The notes: generated from the sequence alone by a model not told the origin. Positions 8,472 through 18,960 are shown, numbered from the stretch's first letter. The stretch is 64,000 nt of DNA from Allobosea sp035944375 (GCF_035944375.1 NZ_DASZBE010000043.1); one strand, 5' to 3'. A program made the numbers and translations.

Positions 8472-9458
8472 ATGCAGCTGGGTATGGTCGGCCTCGGCCG
8501 GATGGGTGGCAACATCGTGCGCCGGCTGATGCGCGCCGGTCATGACTGCGTCGTCTACGACCGCGATCCCAAGCCCGGCGCCGCTTTGGCGGCCGATGGT
8601 GCGGTCGTCGCGGCCGATCTCGCCGACATGGTCGCCAAGCTCCAGGCACCCCGCGCGATCTGGGTGATGCTGCCGGCCGGCAAGATCACCGAGGCGACGC
8701 TGGCTGAACTGGCCGGCCAGCTCTCGCCCGGCGATACGCTGATCGACGGCGGCAACGCCTTCTGGAAGGACGATGTCCGCCGCGGGCGCGAGCTGGCGGC
8801 CAGGGGCCTGCGCTACATGGATGTCGGCACGTCGGGCGGCGTGCATGGCCTCGACCGCGGCTACTGCCTGATGATCGGCGGCGACAAGGAAGCCTTCGAC
8901 CGGCTGGAGCCGATCTTCGCGACGCTGGCGCCCGGCAAGGGCGAGATCGAGCCGACGAAGCATCGCGAAGGCCGCAACCCCACCAGCGAGGAGGGCTATC
9001 TCCATTGCGGTCCGGTCGGCGCCGGCCACTTCGTCAAGATGGTCCATAACGGCATCGAATACGGCATGATGCAGGCCTTTGCCGAGGGCTTCGACCTGCT
9101 GCGCAACGCCTCCGCCACGGAGGGCCTGCCGCCGGAATATGGTTTCTCCTTCGACACCGCCGAGATCGCCGAGGTCTGGCGCCGCGGCTCGGTCGTGACC
9201 TCCTGGCTGCTCGACCTGACGGCCGAGGCCCTGGCCGCCGACGAGGACCTCTCCGCCTATTCCGGCAATGTCTCGGATTCGGGCGAGGGGCGCTGGACCG
9301 TCGATGCTGCGGTCGAGACCGCGACGCCGGCGGAGGTGCTGACCTCGGCGTTGTTCGCGCGCTTCCGCTCGCGCGTCGACCATACCTTCGGCGAAAAGGT
9401 GCTCTCGGCGATGCGCGCCGGCTTCGGCGGCCATGTCGAACCCAAAAAGCAGGGCTGA
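8472..9458 (+). CDS. gnd: 6-phosphogluconate dehydrogenase, decarboxylating (NAD-type, short form)
   Basis: Oxidises 6-phosphogluconate to ribulose 5-phosphate and CO2. 328 aa, the length of the short dimeric GndA/YqeC type rather than the about 470-aa enzyme. N-terminal Rossmann motif is GLGRMGGNIVRRL with R/D (VYDRDP) after strand two. Substrate motifs are DGGNAFWKDD and GTSGGVHGLDRGYCLMIGG; the catalytic Lys lies in GPVGAGHFVKMVHNGIEY. The ATG at 8472 fits the Rossmann start; upstream in-frame codons would add an unconserved tail. It forms an operon with gluconokinase six bases downstream. Confidence 0.92.
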   Translation: MQLGMVGLGRMGGNIVRRLMRAGHDCVVYDRDPKPGAALAADGAVVAADLADMVAKLQAPRAIWVMLPAGKITEATLAELAGQLSPGDTLIDGGNAFWKDDVRRGRELAARGLRYMDVGTSGGVHGLDRGYCLMIGGDKEAFDRLEPIFATLAPGKGEIEPTKHREGRNPTSEEGYLHCGPVGAGHFVKMVHNGIEYGMMQAFAEGFDLLRNASATEGLPPEYGFSFDTAEIAEVWRRGSVVTSWLLDLTAEALAADEDLSAYSGNVSDSGEGRWTVDAAVETATPAEVLTSALFARFRSRVDHTFGEKVLSAMRAGFGGHVEPKKQG

Positions 9459-9464
9459 CTCCGG

Positions 9465-9992
9465 ATGGTTGCTTCGAACAGGACGGTCAAACCGGCCGTC
9501 ATCGTCGTCATGGGCGTCGCCAGTTCGGGCAAGACCTCGCTCGGCGAGCGCCTCGCCGCCCAACTCGGCTGGCCCTTCCGCGACGCCGACTCGTTTCATC
9601 CGCCGGAGAACGTCGCCAAGATGGCCGGCGGAACACCGCTGACCGACGAGGACCGCAAGCCCTGGCTCGCCGCCATCGCCGCCTGGATCGACGATCTCCG
9701 GGCCTCTGGCAAGAACGGCATCGTCACCTGCTCGGCGCTGAAGCGGGCCTATCGCCGCGTCATTGTCGGGGACAGGGCGGATGTCGCGCTGGTCTATCTC
9801 AAGGGCTCGCGCGAGCTGATCGGCGAGCGCATGGCGCAGCGGCAGCATCACTTCATGCCGACGGCGCTGCTCGACAGCCAGTTCGCCACGCTCGAGGAGC
9901 CGGGCGAGGACGAGCAGCCGCTTGTCGTCTCGGTCGAATCGTCGAAGGACGCGATCGTCGCGGACGTGCTGACGCGGCTCGGACTGGCGTGA
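9465..9992 (+). CDS. gntK: Gluconokinase
   Basis: Phosphorylates gluconate to 6-phosphogluconate, the substrate of the upstream enzyme. 175 aa, typical for the P-loop GntK family. Walker A is GVASSGKTS; other family motifs are DADSFHPPENVAKM, PLTDEDRKPWL, TCSALKRAYR and the lid segment RQHHFMPTALLDSQ. The start lies six bases after gnd. The pair gives a compact gluconate-to-pentose-phosphate route. No gluconate transporter gene is adjacent. Confidence 0.95.
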   Translation: MVASNRTVKPAVIVVMGVASSGKTSLGERLAAQLGWPFRDADSFHPPENVAKMAGGTPLTDEDRKPWLAAIAAWIDDLRASGKNGIVTCSALKRAYRRVIVGDRADVALVYLKGSRELIGERMAQRQHHFMPTALLDSQFATLEEPGEDEQPLVVSVESSKDAIVADVLTRLGLA

Positions 9993-9997
9993 AGGGC

Positions 9998-10082
9998 TGA
10001 CGTCATTGCGAGCGTAGCGAAGCAATCCAGACTCGTAGAGCGCGGGGCCCTGGATTGCTTCGCTACGCTCGCAATGACGTCA
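9998..10082. repeat. Perfect 33-bp inverted repeat between convergent genes
   Basis: Arms at 9998-10030 and 10050-10082 are exact reverse complements over 33 bases, separated by 19 bases. The arm contains the core ATTGCGAGCGTAGCGAAGCA, a type of dispersed palindromic element I recall from alphaproteobacterial genomes. It fills the gap between gntK and the convergent doxX gene, so it may act as a bidirectional terminator. It appears only once in this window. Confidence 0.9.
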
Positions 10083-10087
10083 AACAG

Positions 10088-10489
10088 TCATCGGCGGCGC
10101 CATGGCCAGCGGATCACGCCGCCGGCCTGAAGCGCCCACCACACCAGCACGGGCTGCAGTGCCAGCCGCGGTGCGTGATACCACCAGCTGGAGGGAAGGC
10201 CTGTGACCGCAATGCTTTCCAGCGCATGCTTGATGTTGGCCGGGAAGACGCAGGCCGCGTAGAGCGCGAGCCCGATTCCCGCGGCCGGGCGCAGGCGCGG
10301 GATCATCAGGCCGACGGCGCCGGCGATCTCCGCAACGCCGGTGGCGATCACGACCGCCAGAGGCGCCGGAACCCAGTCCGGCACGATCGGCAGGAAACCC
10401 TCGGGTCGGGCGAGATGCAGCAGGCCCGCCGCGAGATAGAACGCCGCCAGCAGCCACCGCATTGCTTGGCGCCAGCGGCTCTCCGCCAT
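10088..10489 (-). CDS. DoxX family membrane protein
   Basis: 133-aa protein with four predicted membrane helices, of the DoxX-like family. N-terminal MRWLLAAFYLAAGLLHLARP is typical of DoxX proteins, and the later helices include AEIAGAVGLMIPRLRPAAG. The start ATG overlaps the last base of the upstream multicopper-oxidase-like gene stop (TGATG), so the two are coupled. An in-frame ATG eight codons earlier is less likely. Family members are often linked to membrane redox processes; the function here is unknown. Confidence 0.8.
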   Translation of the reverse strand: MAESRWRQAMRWLLAAFYLAAGLLHLARPEGFLPIVPDWVPAPLAVVIATGVAEIAGAVGLMIPRLRPAAGIGLALYAACVFPANIKHALESIAVTGLPSSWWYHAPRLALQPVLVWWALQAGGVIRWPWRRR

Positions 10490-11937
10490 CACGTCACCTC
10501 GAACCAGGTCCACAGGCCGCGGTCGAACCGCTCCAGCACCGTCGAGGAGATCAGCCAGCGTCCCGGATTTTCGGCGATGAAGGCGATATGCAGGCGCTTG
10601 CCGTCGGGAATCTGCACCGTGTCGAGGAAATAGGGCTCCCAGCCATCATCGAGCGGGTGGAGCAGGCGGAAGCAGTGGCCGTGGACATGCAGCGGCTGGA
10701 GGAAAGCGGTGCGGTTATCGATGGCGAGCACGATCGGCGTGCCGCGCTTGACGCTGAACAGGGGCTTACCTGCTGCGTCTCCCGTCCCGCCATTGAGCCG
10801 CCAGGGCCGTGCCGGATCGAGCCCCGCCATGTCGAGCTTCAGGTCGGCGCCGAGCTTCGCGCCACCCTCGATCACGATCTGCGGCCGCACCGCATCCTGC
10901 AGGCGCACCGCCGCCGGCAGCGTCGGGTTGGCCTTGAGCGCCATCGGCGCTGTTGAGGCCGGCCTGGGGGCGCCCTCGGTGACGAGCCGGACCAGCGGCA
11001 CCCCCGAGCCGACCAGCGCCGTCACGATTGCGGTCGCACCCGCCTCTGTGGGCATGTCGACCAGGAGGTCGTAGCGGGTCCCCGGCGCGAAGGGCAGTTG
11101 CGAGCGCACGGGTTCGAAGGATTCGGTGGGTTGCCCATCGACCGCGATGACCACGGCTTTGATGCCGTCGAAGCGCAGCCGCATGATCCGGGCATTGCAG
11201 GCATTGGCGAGCCGCAGGCGCACCCGCGCGCCCGGCGCGACCGGCACGCGCTGCGGCGGCGCAGCACCGTTGACGGTGATCCAGCTTCCCAGCCGGCCCG
11301 CGGCGGCGGCCGCGGGGCTTTCGGCCGGGAAGGGCTGGAGCGCATTGTCGTCGCCCAGCAGCCAGTCGGTGACCAGGACGGGCAGGTCGAGATCGACCGG
11401 CGGCGGGTCCTTCTCCTCGACGACCAGAAGCCCGCTCAGGCCACGGCCGGCGGGCTCGGCCGCGCCGCCCAGGACCAGCGGCCGATACAGGATCGTTCCC
11501 GAATCGGGCGGCGTCAGCCGGTATTCGAAGGTCTCGCCCGGCGCGATCGGCGCCTGGCTGAAACCGCCGACGCCATCCATCGCCGCCTCGCCGCGCAGGC
11601 CGTGCCAATGCAGCGCCAGCGGCGCGGTGGTCTTGTTGGCGAGGCGCAGATGCAGCGTCCGGCCCTGCTGGATTCGCAGCGCCGGTCCCGGGGTCGCGCC
11701 GTCGAAGGCCCAGAGCTCGGTGTCCACGGCCGGCGCCGGGCGCAGCCTCTGCCGCGCCGGCCCGGCCGACAGGGTCCGGGTGACGGGGGCGGGTGCGGGG
11801 GCGGCGCCGGAGGCCGTCTGCGCCCCGGCCCGCATGGAAAGGCCGGGCAGGGCGGAGAGGGCTCCCAGCGCCGCGAGCGCGGTGCGGCGGGTCGGCGGGG
11901 CGGGACTGTCTGTCGCGTCGGTCATGATCACCGGCAT
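10489..11937 (-). CDS. Multicopper oxidase-like protein, copper ligands degenerate
   Basis: 482 aa, exported by a Tat-type signal (PTRRTALAALGALSALPG). The three-cupredoxin fold is recognisable: HWHG at residues 110-113 keeps the first His pair. Where the second HxH motif should be, the protein reads LYRPLVLGG (150-158). The third block is QPLHVHGH (414-421), with Gln for the usual first His. The C-terminal HCHxxxH motif is replaced by LISSTVLERF (462-471). Type 1 copper and most trinuclear ligands are therefore absent. It may be a structural, FtsP-like member. Start at 11925 is an alternative. Coupled to a DoxX gene. Confidence 0.85.
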   Translation of the reverse strand: MPVIMTDATDSPAPPTRRTALAALGALSALPGLSMRAGAQTASGAAPAPAPVTRTLSAGPARQRLRPAPAVDTELWAFDGATPGPALRIQQGRTLHLRLANKTTAPLALHWHGLRGEAAMDGVGGFSQAPIAPGETFEYRLTPPDSGTILYRPLVLGGAAEPAGRGLSGLLVVEEKDPPPVDLDLPVLVTDWLLGDDNALQPFPAESPAAAAAGRLGSWITVNGAAPPQRVPVAPGARVRLRLANACNARIMRLRFDGIKAVVIAVDGQPTESFEPVRSQLPFAPGTRYDLLVDMPTEAGATAIVTALVGSGVPLVRLVTEGAPRPASTAPMALKANPTLPAAVRLQDAVRPQIVIEGGAKLGADLKLDMAGLDPARPWRLNGGTGDAAGKPLFSVKRGTPIVLAIDNRTAFLQPLHVHGHCFRLLHPLDDGWEPYFLDTVQIPDGKRLHIAFIAENPGRWLISSTVLERFDRGLWTWFEVT

Positions 11938-12115
11938 AATCGGCGGCGGGACCGAAGGCGAGAGGCCGCATCCTTGCGATCGCGTGAGGACGGCCGCCCG
12001 GCGTCTTTTGCAGAACCGTCATTTTTTTGCTGCATGGGCCGCCTGAAATGCGTATAGCACCCGCGCCCAATGATGGCCGCGCTGCGCTTCCCCGCGTGCT
12101 GGCGCCATCGGGCCG

Positions 12116-12200
12116 GCGGGCGTGGCGGAACTGGTAGACGCACTGGTTTTAGGTACCAGCGGCGAAAGTCGTGGGGGTTCGAGTCCCTCCGCCCGCACCA
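12116..12200 (+). tRNA. tRNA-Leu (anticodon UAG)
   Basis: 85 nt with encoded CCA. Acceptor stem GCGGGCG/CGCCCGC, anticodon stem CTGGT/ACCAG around loop TTTAGGT giving anticodon TAG, a class II variable arm (CGGCGAAAGTCG) and T-arm GGTTCGAGTCC. A TATAGC element at 12053-12058 could be its -10, but no well-spaced -35 is visible. Confidence 0.97.
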
Positions 12201-12286
12201 TCGGATGGTTTTCGTGAGCGCGGCGGCGGTCTCCCGGCGTCGCGCTTTGGACATTGAAATAACGAGCTGTTGGCGGATCGAAAACG

Positions 12287-13729
12287 ATGAACGTGACCGA
12301 AACCCTCTCGCAGGGCCTCAAGCGCGAATTTCAGGTGGTGCTGAACGCCGCCGACCTCAAGACGCGGCTCGATGACGGCCTCCAGGGTCTGCAGGGCAAG
12401 GCCAAGATCAACGGCTTCCGCCCCGGCAAGGTGCCGGTCGGCCATCTGCGCCGGCTCTATGGCCGCTCGGTCATGGCCGATGTCGTGCAGAACGCGGTCA
12501 ACGAGGCCAACCAGAAGATCGTCGCCGATCACGGCCTGAAGCTCGCCTTCGAGCCGCAGATCAAGTTCCCCGAGAACAAGGACGAGATCGAGGCCGCGAT
12601 GGAGGCCAAGGGCGATCTCGCCTTCACCGTCGCCCTCGAGGTCCTGCCGAAGATCGAGCTCGCCGACCTGTCGGACGTGGCGCTCACCAAGCCGGTCGCC
12701 GAGGTTCCCGACGCCGATGTCGACGCCGCCCTGGAGCGGATGGCCGGCTCGAACCGCAGCTTCTCCAACAAGGGCGAGAAGGCCAAGGCCGAGAAGGGCG
12801 ACCGCCTGATGATCTCCTTCGTCGGCACGCTCGAGGGCAAGCCCTTCGACGGCGGCACGGGCGAGGGCATCGCGCTCGACGTCGGCGCCGGCCAGTTCAT
12901 CCCCGGCTTCGAGGAGCAGCTCGAGGGCGCGGCCGCCGGCGAGACCCGCACCGTCAAGGTCACCTTCCCCGAGAACTACACCGCCGAGCATCTCGCCGGT
13001 AAGCCGGCCGAGTTCGAGGTCACCGTGACCGAGGTGCAGGCGCCCGAGCCGGTCACGATCGACGACGAGCTGGCGAAGGCCTTCGGGCTCGAGTCGCTCG
13101 ACGCGCTGAAGACCGCGATCCGCGAGCAGATCGGTCGCGATTTCGCCACCCAGTCGCGCCGCAAGCTCAAGAAGAGCCTGCTCGACGCCCTCGACGGCAA
13201 GTACACCTTCGAACTGCCGCCGACCCTGGTCGAGCAGGAGTTCGCCAGCGTCTGGAGTCAGGTCGAGGCCGACATGAAGGACGCCAAGAAGTCCTTCGAG
13301 GACGAGGGCACGACCGAGGACGCCGCCCGGGGCGACTACCGCAAGATCGCCGAGCGCCGCGTGCGCCTCGGCCTCGTGCTGGCCGAGATCGGCGAGCAGG
13401 CCAAGGTCCAGATCTCCGATGACGAGGTCACCCAGGCGCTCGTCGAGCGCGCCCGCCAGTTCCCCGGCCAGGAGAAGCAGGTCTGGGAGTTCTATCGCAA
13501 GAACCCGCAGGCGCTGGCCGAGATCCGCGCCCCGATCTTCGAGGAGAAGGTCGTCGACCACCTGCTCGGCCAGATCAAGGTCGAGGATCAGACCGTCTCC
13601 CGCGAGGCGCTCTACGCCGATGAGGACGCCGAGGGATCGGCGGAGGCCAAGCCCAAGAAGGCCGCGGCCAAGAAGGCGAAGAAGGCCGACAAGGCCGAGG
13701 ATGCCGCGGGCGAAGACGCGTCCGCCTGA
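12287..13729 (+). CDS. tig: Trigger factor, ribosome-associated chaperone and peptidyl-prolyl isomerase
   Basis: 480 aa. The N-terminal ribosome-binding domain includes GFRPGKVPVGHLRRLYG, a form of the signature loop that docks on ribosomal protein L23. A central FKBP-type domain (GDRLMISFVGTLEGKPFDGG ... IPGFEEQLEG) is followed by the helical chaperone arms. The tail is a Lys/Ala-rich low-complexity stretch (AAAKKAKKADKAED), which is longer than in E. coli. It precedes clpP and clpX, the usual order. The ribosome-binding site is weak. A strong terminator follows. Confidence 0.97.
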   Translation: MNVTETLSQGLKREFQVVLNAADLKTRLDDGLQGLQGKAKINGFRPGKVPVGHLRRLYGRSVMADVVQNAVNEANQKIVADHGLKLAFEPQIKFPENKDEIEAAMEAKGDLAFTVALEVLPKIELADLSDVALTKPVAEVPDADVDAALERMAGSNRSFSNKGEKAKAEKGDRLMISFVGTLEGKPFDGGTGEGIALDVGAGQFIPGFEEQLEGAAAGETRTVKVTFPENYTAEHLAGKPAEFEVTVTEVQAPEPVTIDDELAKAFGLESLDALKTAIREQIGRDFATQSRRKLKKSLLDALDGKYTFELPPTLVEQEFASVWSQVEADMKDAKKSFEDEGTTEDAARGDYRKIAERRVRLGLVLAEIGEQAKVQISDDEVTQALVERARQFPGQEKQVWEFYRKNPQALAEIRAPIFEEKVVDHLLGQIKVEDQTVSREALYADEDAEGSAEAKPKKAAAKKAKKADKAEDAAGEDASA

Positions 13730-13759
13730 ACACGCCGGAAACCTTAACCAGAGACAGTG

Positions 13760-13797
13760 GCGCCGCTCGGCTCATGCCGGGCGGCGCTTCTCTTTTC
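13760..13797 (+). terminator. Rho-independent terminator after tig
   Basis: Outer stem GCGCCGC (13760-13766) / GCGGCGC (13781-13787) encloses an inner stem CGGC-TCAT-GCCG. The tail reads TTCTCTTTT. It lies 30 bases after the tig stop and separates tig from clpP. Confidence 0.8.
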
Positions 13798-13901
13798 AGC
13801 CGCGTTTGCCGTGCTTATGTGGATGGCCTCTCAGGACATCCGATTCGAACGACCGCCGGTTTCCGGCTCCCGCCCCCGGCTCTGCACCCAAGGACAGTTT
13901 C

Positions 13902-14525
13902 ATGCTGCGCGATCCGATCGAGACCTACAACAATCTCGTCCCGATGGTGGTCGAGCAATCGAGCCGCGGCGAGCGCGCCTTCGACATCTATTCGCGCCTG
14001 CTGCGTGAGCGCATCATCTTCCTGACCGGTCCGGTCGAGGATTATTCGGCCTCGCTGATCGTGGCGCAGCTGCTGTTCCTCGAGGCCGAGAACCCCAAGA
14101 AGGAGATCTCCTTCTACATCAACTCGCCCGGCGGCGTGGTGACCTCAGGCCTGTCGATCTATGACACGATGCAGTTCATCCGCTGCCCGGTGACGACGCT
14201 CTGCGTCGGCCAGGCCGCCTCGATGGGCTCGCTGCTGCTGACCGCCGGCGCCAAGGACATGCGCTTCGCCCTGCCGAACGCCCGCATCATGGTCCACCAG
14301 CCCTCGGGCGGCTATCAGGGCCAGGTCACGGATATCCTGATCCATGCCCGCGAGGTCGAGAGCCTGAAGCGCCGGCTGAACGAGATCTACGTCACCCACA
14401 CCGGCCGCAGCTATGCCGAGATCGAGGCGGCGCTGGAGCGCGACAACTTCATGACCGCCGAGGCCGCCCGCGAGTTCGGGCTGATCGACAAGGTCATCGA
14501 CAAGCGGCCCGAGGACGCGGCCTGA
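13902..14525 (+). CDS. clpP: ATP-dependent Clp protease proteolytic subunit ClpP
   Basis: 207 aa serine peptidase that forms two stacked heptameric rings and degrades substrates unfolded by ClpX or ClpA. Catalytic Ser in GQAASMGSLLL, His in MVHQPSGG, Asp in the ERDNFMTA segment. The pro-peptide is short (MLRDPIETYNNLVPMVVEQS). ATG 13902 is preceded by AAGGAC. Longer in-frame readings upstream have no family support. clpX follows after 286 bases. Confidence 0.97.
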   Translation: MLRDPIETYNNLVPMVVEQSSRGERAFDIYSRLLRERIIFLTGPVEDYSASLIVAQLLFLEAENPKKEISFYINSPGGVVTSGLSIYDTMQFIRCPVTTLCVGQAASMGSLLLTAGAKDMRFALPNARIMVHQPSGGYQGQVTDILIHAREVESLKRRLNEIYVTHTGRSYAEIEAALERDNFMTAEAAREFGLIDKVIDKRPEDAA

Positions 14526-14631
14526 GGCGGCTGCGACGAGCGGGCGCGCCGCCTGTGGGTTGGCTCGCCCGCCATTCGGCCCCATATTGCCAGGTGGCCG
14601 GCCCCGTGTTTGCATGGGGAATCGAACGGAC

Positions 14632-14678
14632 GCGGGATGATCCCGCAGGTGTTTCAGCCTGATCCGCTTGTGGATCAG
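14632..14678. promoter_or_regulatory. Two dyads in the clpP-clpX gap
   Basis: GCGGGAT-G-ATCCCGC at 14632-14646 and CTGATCC-N6-GGATCAG at 14659-14678 are both perfect 7-bp inverted repeats in the 286-base gap. They could be a weak terminator after clpP or part of clpX control. No consensus promoter stands out. Confidence 0.3.
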
Positions 14679-14811
14679 CCGCGAATTCAGGCGTTTCGGA
14701 ACGAGCCGTTAACCTGATGATCGTGAACTGAACGCCTATGATGACGAAGAGACGACGGTTGCATCCGCTTTGGGCTGATGTGGTCTCCGGCTCCGAGAAT
14801 GGAGATGGACG

Positions 14812-16080
<1,269 letters not shown>

Positions 16081-16163
16081 TTGCGCGGCGGAGGGCCCGG
16101 GTCAGGTATTGCCCTGGCCGCAAGTGGAGCTTCGGAACCGCTTCGCCAGCTACGCTGACGTCG

Positions 16164-16189
16164 AACGCGCGCTGTCTGGCGCGCGTTTT
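16164..16189 (+). terminator. Rho-independent terminator after clpX
   Basis: Perfect 9-bp stem AACGCGCGC (16164-16172) / GCGCGCGTT (16179-16187) with a six-base loop, ending in TTTT. It isolates clpX from lon. Confidence 0.8.
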
Positions 16190-16512
16190 GCGTATCGAGC
16201 CAGAGATCTGCTTTGGCCGTCCAAGCGTATGCTTGGGGCTGCTGCGACGGGGTCCTGCCCGGCGTCCGCGAAAACAGGGTGGCGTCTGGTCGCGAGCCGA
16301 TTGACGCAGTGCAAACTTCTGGGGCCAACTGTTGCCGGATCGCTTGAAAGCCGGCGCGGAAGTCTCCACTTTAATCCCACTCGCGAGAGTCGCATGCCTG
16401 TCGAGGGTGCGATGCGCGGGGGCGGACGCGGTGAATGGTCGCCACGCCCGCTTACGTCCGGCGCCTACGCCCATTGCGGGGGGACGTCGGGCGCAACCAC
16501 AAAGGAAAAGTC
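16190..16512 (+). promoter_or_regulatory. lon upstream region with a candidate heat-shock promoter
   Basis: This 323-base stretch has no gene. CTTGAAA at 16343-16349 matches the sigma-32 -35 element. The AT-rich CTCCACTTTAAT (16364-16375) at the right distance is only a weak -10. AAAGGAAAAG just before the lon ATG is a good ribosome site. Heat-shock control of lon is known in proteobacteria; the exact promoter here is inferred. Confidence 0.35.
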
Positions 16513-18936
16513 ATGACTGGCTCGGCGCCCCGCGCTCCTTTCGTGCCCGGCGAGACCGGCACCTATCCGGTTCTTCCCCTGCGCGACATCGTCGTGTTCC
16601 CCCATATGATCGTGCCGCTCTTCGTCGGCCGCGAGAAGTCGATCCGTGCGCTCGAGGAGGTCGTCAAGACCGACGGGCTGATCCTGCTCGCCACCCAGAA
16701 GAACGCCGGCGACGATGATCCGGAGACCAAGGACATCTACGAGATCGGCACGCTCGCCCGTGTGCTGCAGCTGCTCAAGCTGCCCGACTCCACCGTCAAG
16801 GTGCTGGTCGAGGGCGTCGGCCGCGCCAAGGCGACGGCCTATGTCGCCGACGAGGCCTTCTACCAGGCCGAGGCCGTCAGCCTCGCCGAGGAGGAGGGCA
16901 AGAAGGTCGAGGTCGAGGCGCTGGGCCGTTCGGTCATCAGCGAGTTCGAGAGCTATGTGAAGCTCAACAAGAAGATTTCGCCCGAGATCGTCGCGGCCGT
17001 CTCCCAGATCGAGGAGCCCTCGAAGCTCGCCGATACCGTGGCCTCGCATCTGGCGGTGAAGATCGCCGACCGTCAGGCCGTGCTGGAAATCACCCAGGTC
17101 GCGCACCGTCTGGAGAAAGTCCTCTCGCTGATGGAAAGCGAGATGTCCGTGCTCCAGGTCGAGAAGCGCATCCGCTCGCGCGTCAAGCGCCAGATGGAGA
17201 AGACCCAGCGCGAGTACTATCTCAACGAGCAGATGAAGGCGATCCAGAAGGAACTCGGCGACGGCGAGGAAGGCCGTGACGAACTGGCCGAGCTGGAGGA
17301 GCGCATCGCGCGCACCAAGCTCTCGAAGGAGGCCCGCGACAAGGCCATCGCGGAGATGAAGAAGCTGCGCCAGATGTCGCCGATGTCGGCCGAGGCGACG
17401 GTGGTGCGCAACTATCTCGACTGGATGCTCGGGATCCCCTGGGGCAAGAAGTCGAAGATCAAGAAGGACCTTCCGGCCGCCCAGGCGGTGCTGGACGACG
17501 ATCACTTCGGTCTCGACAAGGTCAAGGACCGCATCGTCGAATATCTCGCCGTGCAGCAGCGCGCCAACCGGCTCGCCGGCCCGATCCTGTGCCTCGTCGG
17601 CCCTCCTGGCGTCGGCAAGACCTCGCTCGGCAAGTCGATCGCCAAGGCGACGGGTCGCGAATTCGTGCGCATGTCGCTCGGCGGCGTGCGTGACGAGGCC
17701 GAGATCCGCGGCCACCGGCGTACCTATATCGGCTCGATGCCCGGCAAGATCATCCAGTCGATGAAGAAGGCCAAGACGGCCAACCCGCTGATCCTGCTCG
17801 ACGAGATCGACAAGATGGGCCAGGACTTCCGCGGCGACCCGTCGGCGGCCCTGCTCGAGGTGCTCGATCCCGAGCAGAACGGCACCTTCAACGACCACTA
17901 TCTCGAGGTCGACTACGATCTCTCGAACGTCATGTTCGTGACGACGGCGAACACGCTGAACATCCCGCCGGCCCTGCTGGACCGCATGGAGGTGATCCGC
18001 ATCGCCGGCTACACCGAGGACGAGAAGACGGAGATCGCTCGCCGCCACCTGATCCCCAACGCGATCAAGAAGCACGGGCTGGAATCGAAGGAGTGGTCGA
18101 TCGAGGACGACGCGCTGCAGACCCTGGTGCGCCGCTATACGCGGGAAGCCGGCGTCCGCAATCTCGAGCGCGAGCTCTCCAACACCGTCCGCAAGGCGGT
18201 GAAGGACATCGTGCTGACCAAGAAGAAGAAGGTCACCGTCACCGGCGAGCTGCTGGAGGAGTATCTCGGCCCGCCGCGCTACCGCTACGGCATGGCCGAG
18301 ACGGAGGATCAGGTCGGTGTCGTCACCGGTCTGGCCTGGACCGAGGTCGGCGGCGAGCTGCTGACGATCGAAGGCGTCATGATGCCCGGCAAGGGCAAGA
18401 TGACCGTCACCGGCAACCTCAAGGAGGTGATGAAGGAATCGATCTCGGCGGCGGCATCTTACGTCCGCTCGCGCGCCGTCGATTTCGGCATCGAGCCGCC
18501 GCTCTTCGACCGTCGCGACATCCACGTCCACGTTCCCGAGGGCGCGACCCCCAAGGACGGTCCCTCGGCCGGTATCGCGATGGCGACATCGATCGTCTCG
18601 ATCCTGACCGGCATTCCGACCAACCGCGACGTCGCCATGACCGGCGAGGTCACGCTGCGGGGCAGGGTGCTGCCGATCGGCGGGCTGAAAGAGAAGCTCC
18701 TGGCGGCGCTGCGGGGCGGCATCAAGAAGGTGCTGATCCCCGAGGACAACGCCAAGGATCTGGTCGATCTGCCCAAGTCCGTGAAGGAGGGGATGGAGAT
18801 CGTCCCCGTCTCGCGGATGGAGCAGGTCCTCCAGCACGCCCTGACGCGGCAGCCCGTGCCGATCGTCTGGGAGGAGGACCTGAAGGCGATCCCTAAGGTC
18901 ACGGACGACGACGCCGCCGGGGTGGTCGCTCACTGA
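16513..18936 (+). CDS. lon: ATP-dependent Lon protease
   Basis: 807 aa LonA. The N-terminal LAN domain (YPVLPLRDIVVFPHMIVPLFVGR) is followed by a coiled-coil region (REYYLNEQMKAIQKELGD) and an AAA+ module with Walker A GPPGVGKT and Walker B LILLDEIDKMG. The C-terminal peptidase carries the Ser-Lys dyad: Ser in KDGPSAGIAMATS and Lys in GGLKEKLLAALRGG. The start follows AAAGGAAAAG. It degrades misfolded and regulatory proteins. The hupB gene that often follows lon is absent here. Confidence 0.98.
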   Translation: MTGSAPRAPFVPGETGTYPVLPLRDIVVFPHMIVPLFVGREKSIRALEEVVKTDGLILLATQKNAGDDDPETKDIYEIGTLARVLQLLKLPDSTVKVLVEGVGRAKATAYVADEAFYQAEAVSLAEEEGKKVEVEALGRSVISEFESYVKLNKKISPEIVAAVSQIEEPSKLADTVASHLAVKIADRQAVLEITQVAHRLEKVLSLMESEMSVLQVEKRIRSRVKRQMEKTQREYYLNEQMKAIQKELGDGEEGRDELAELEERIARTKLSKEARDKAIAEMKKLRQMSPMSAEATVVRNYLDWMLGIPWGKKSKIKKDLPAAQAVLDDDHFGLDKVKDRIVEYLAVQQRANRLAGPILCLVGPPGVGKTSLGKSIAKATGREFVRMSLGGVRDEAEIRGHRRTYIGSMPGKIIQSMKKAKTANPLILLDEIDKMGQDFRGDPSAALLEVLDPEQNGTFNDHYLEVDYDLSNVMFVTTANTLNIPPALLDRMEVIRIAGYTEDEKTEIARRHLIPNAIKKHGLESKEWSIEDDALQTLVRRYTREAGVRNLERELSNTVRKAVKDIVLTKKKKVTVTGELLEEYLGPPRYRYGMAETEDQVGVVTGLAWTEVGGELLTIEGVMMPGKGKMTVTGNLKEVMKESISAAASYVRSRAVDFGIEPPLFDRRDIHVHVPEGATPKDGPSAGIAMATSIVSILTGIPTNRDVAMTGEVTLRGRVLPIGGLKEKLLAALRGGIKKVLIPEDNAKDLVDLPKSVKEGMEIVPVSRMEQVLQHALTRQPVPIVWEEDLKAIPKVTDDDAAGVVAH

Positions 18937-18960
18937 GCTCGACCATCGAACAGTGACATG

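Noticed and set aside
16465..18933. 822-aa open frame antisense to lon
   Set aside because: It mirrors the lon codons at high GC, has no family motifs, and lon itself is beyond doubt.
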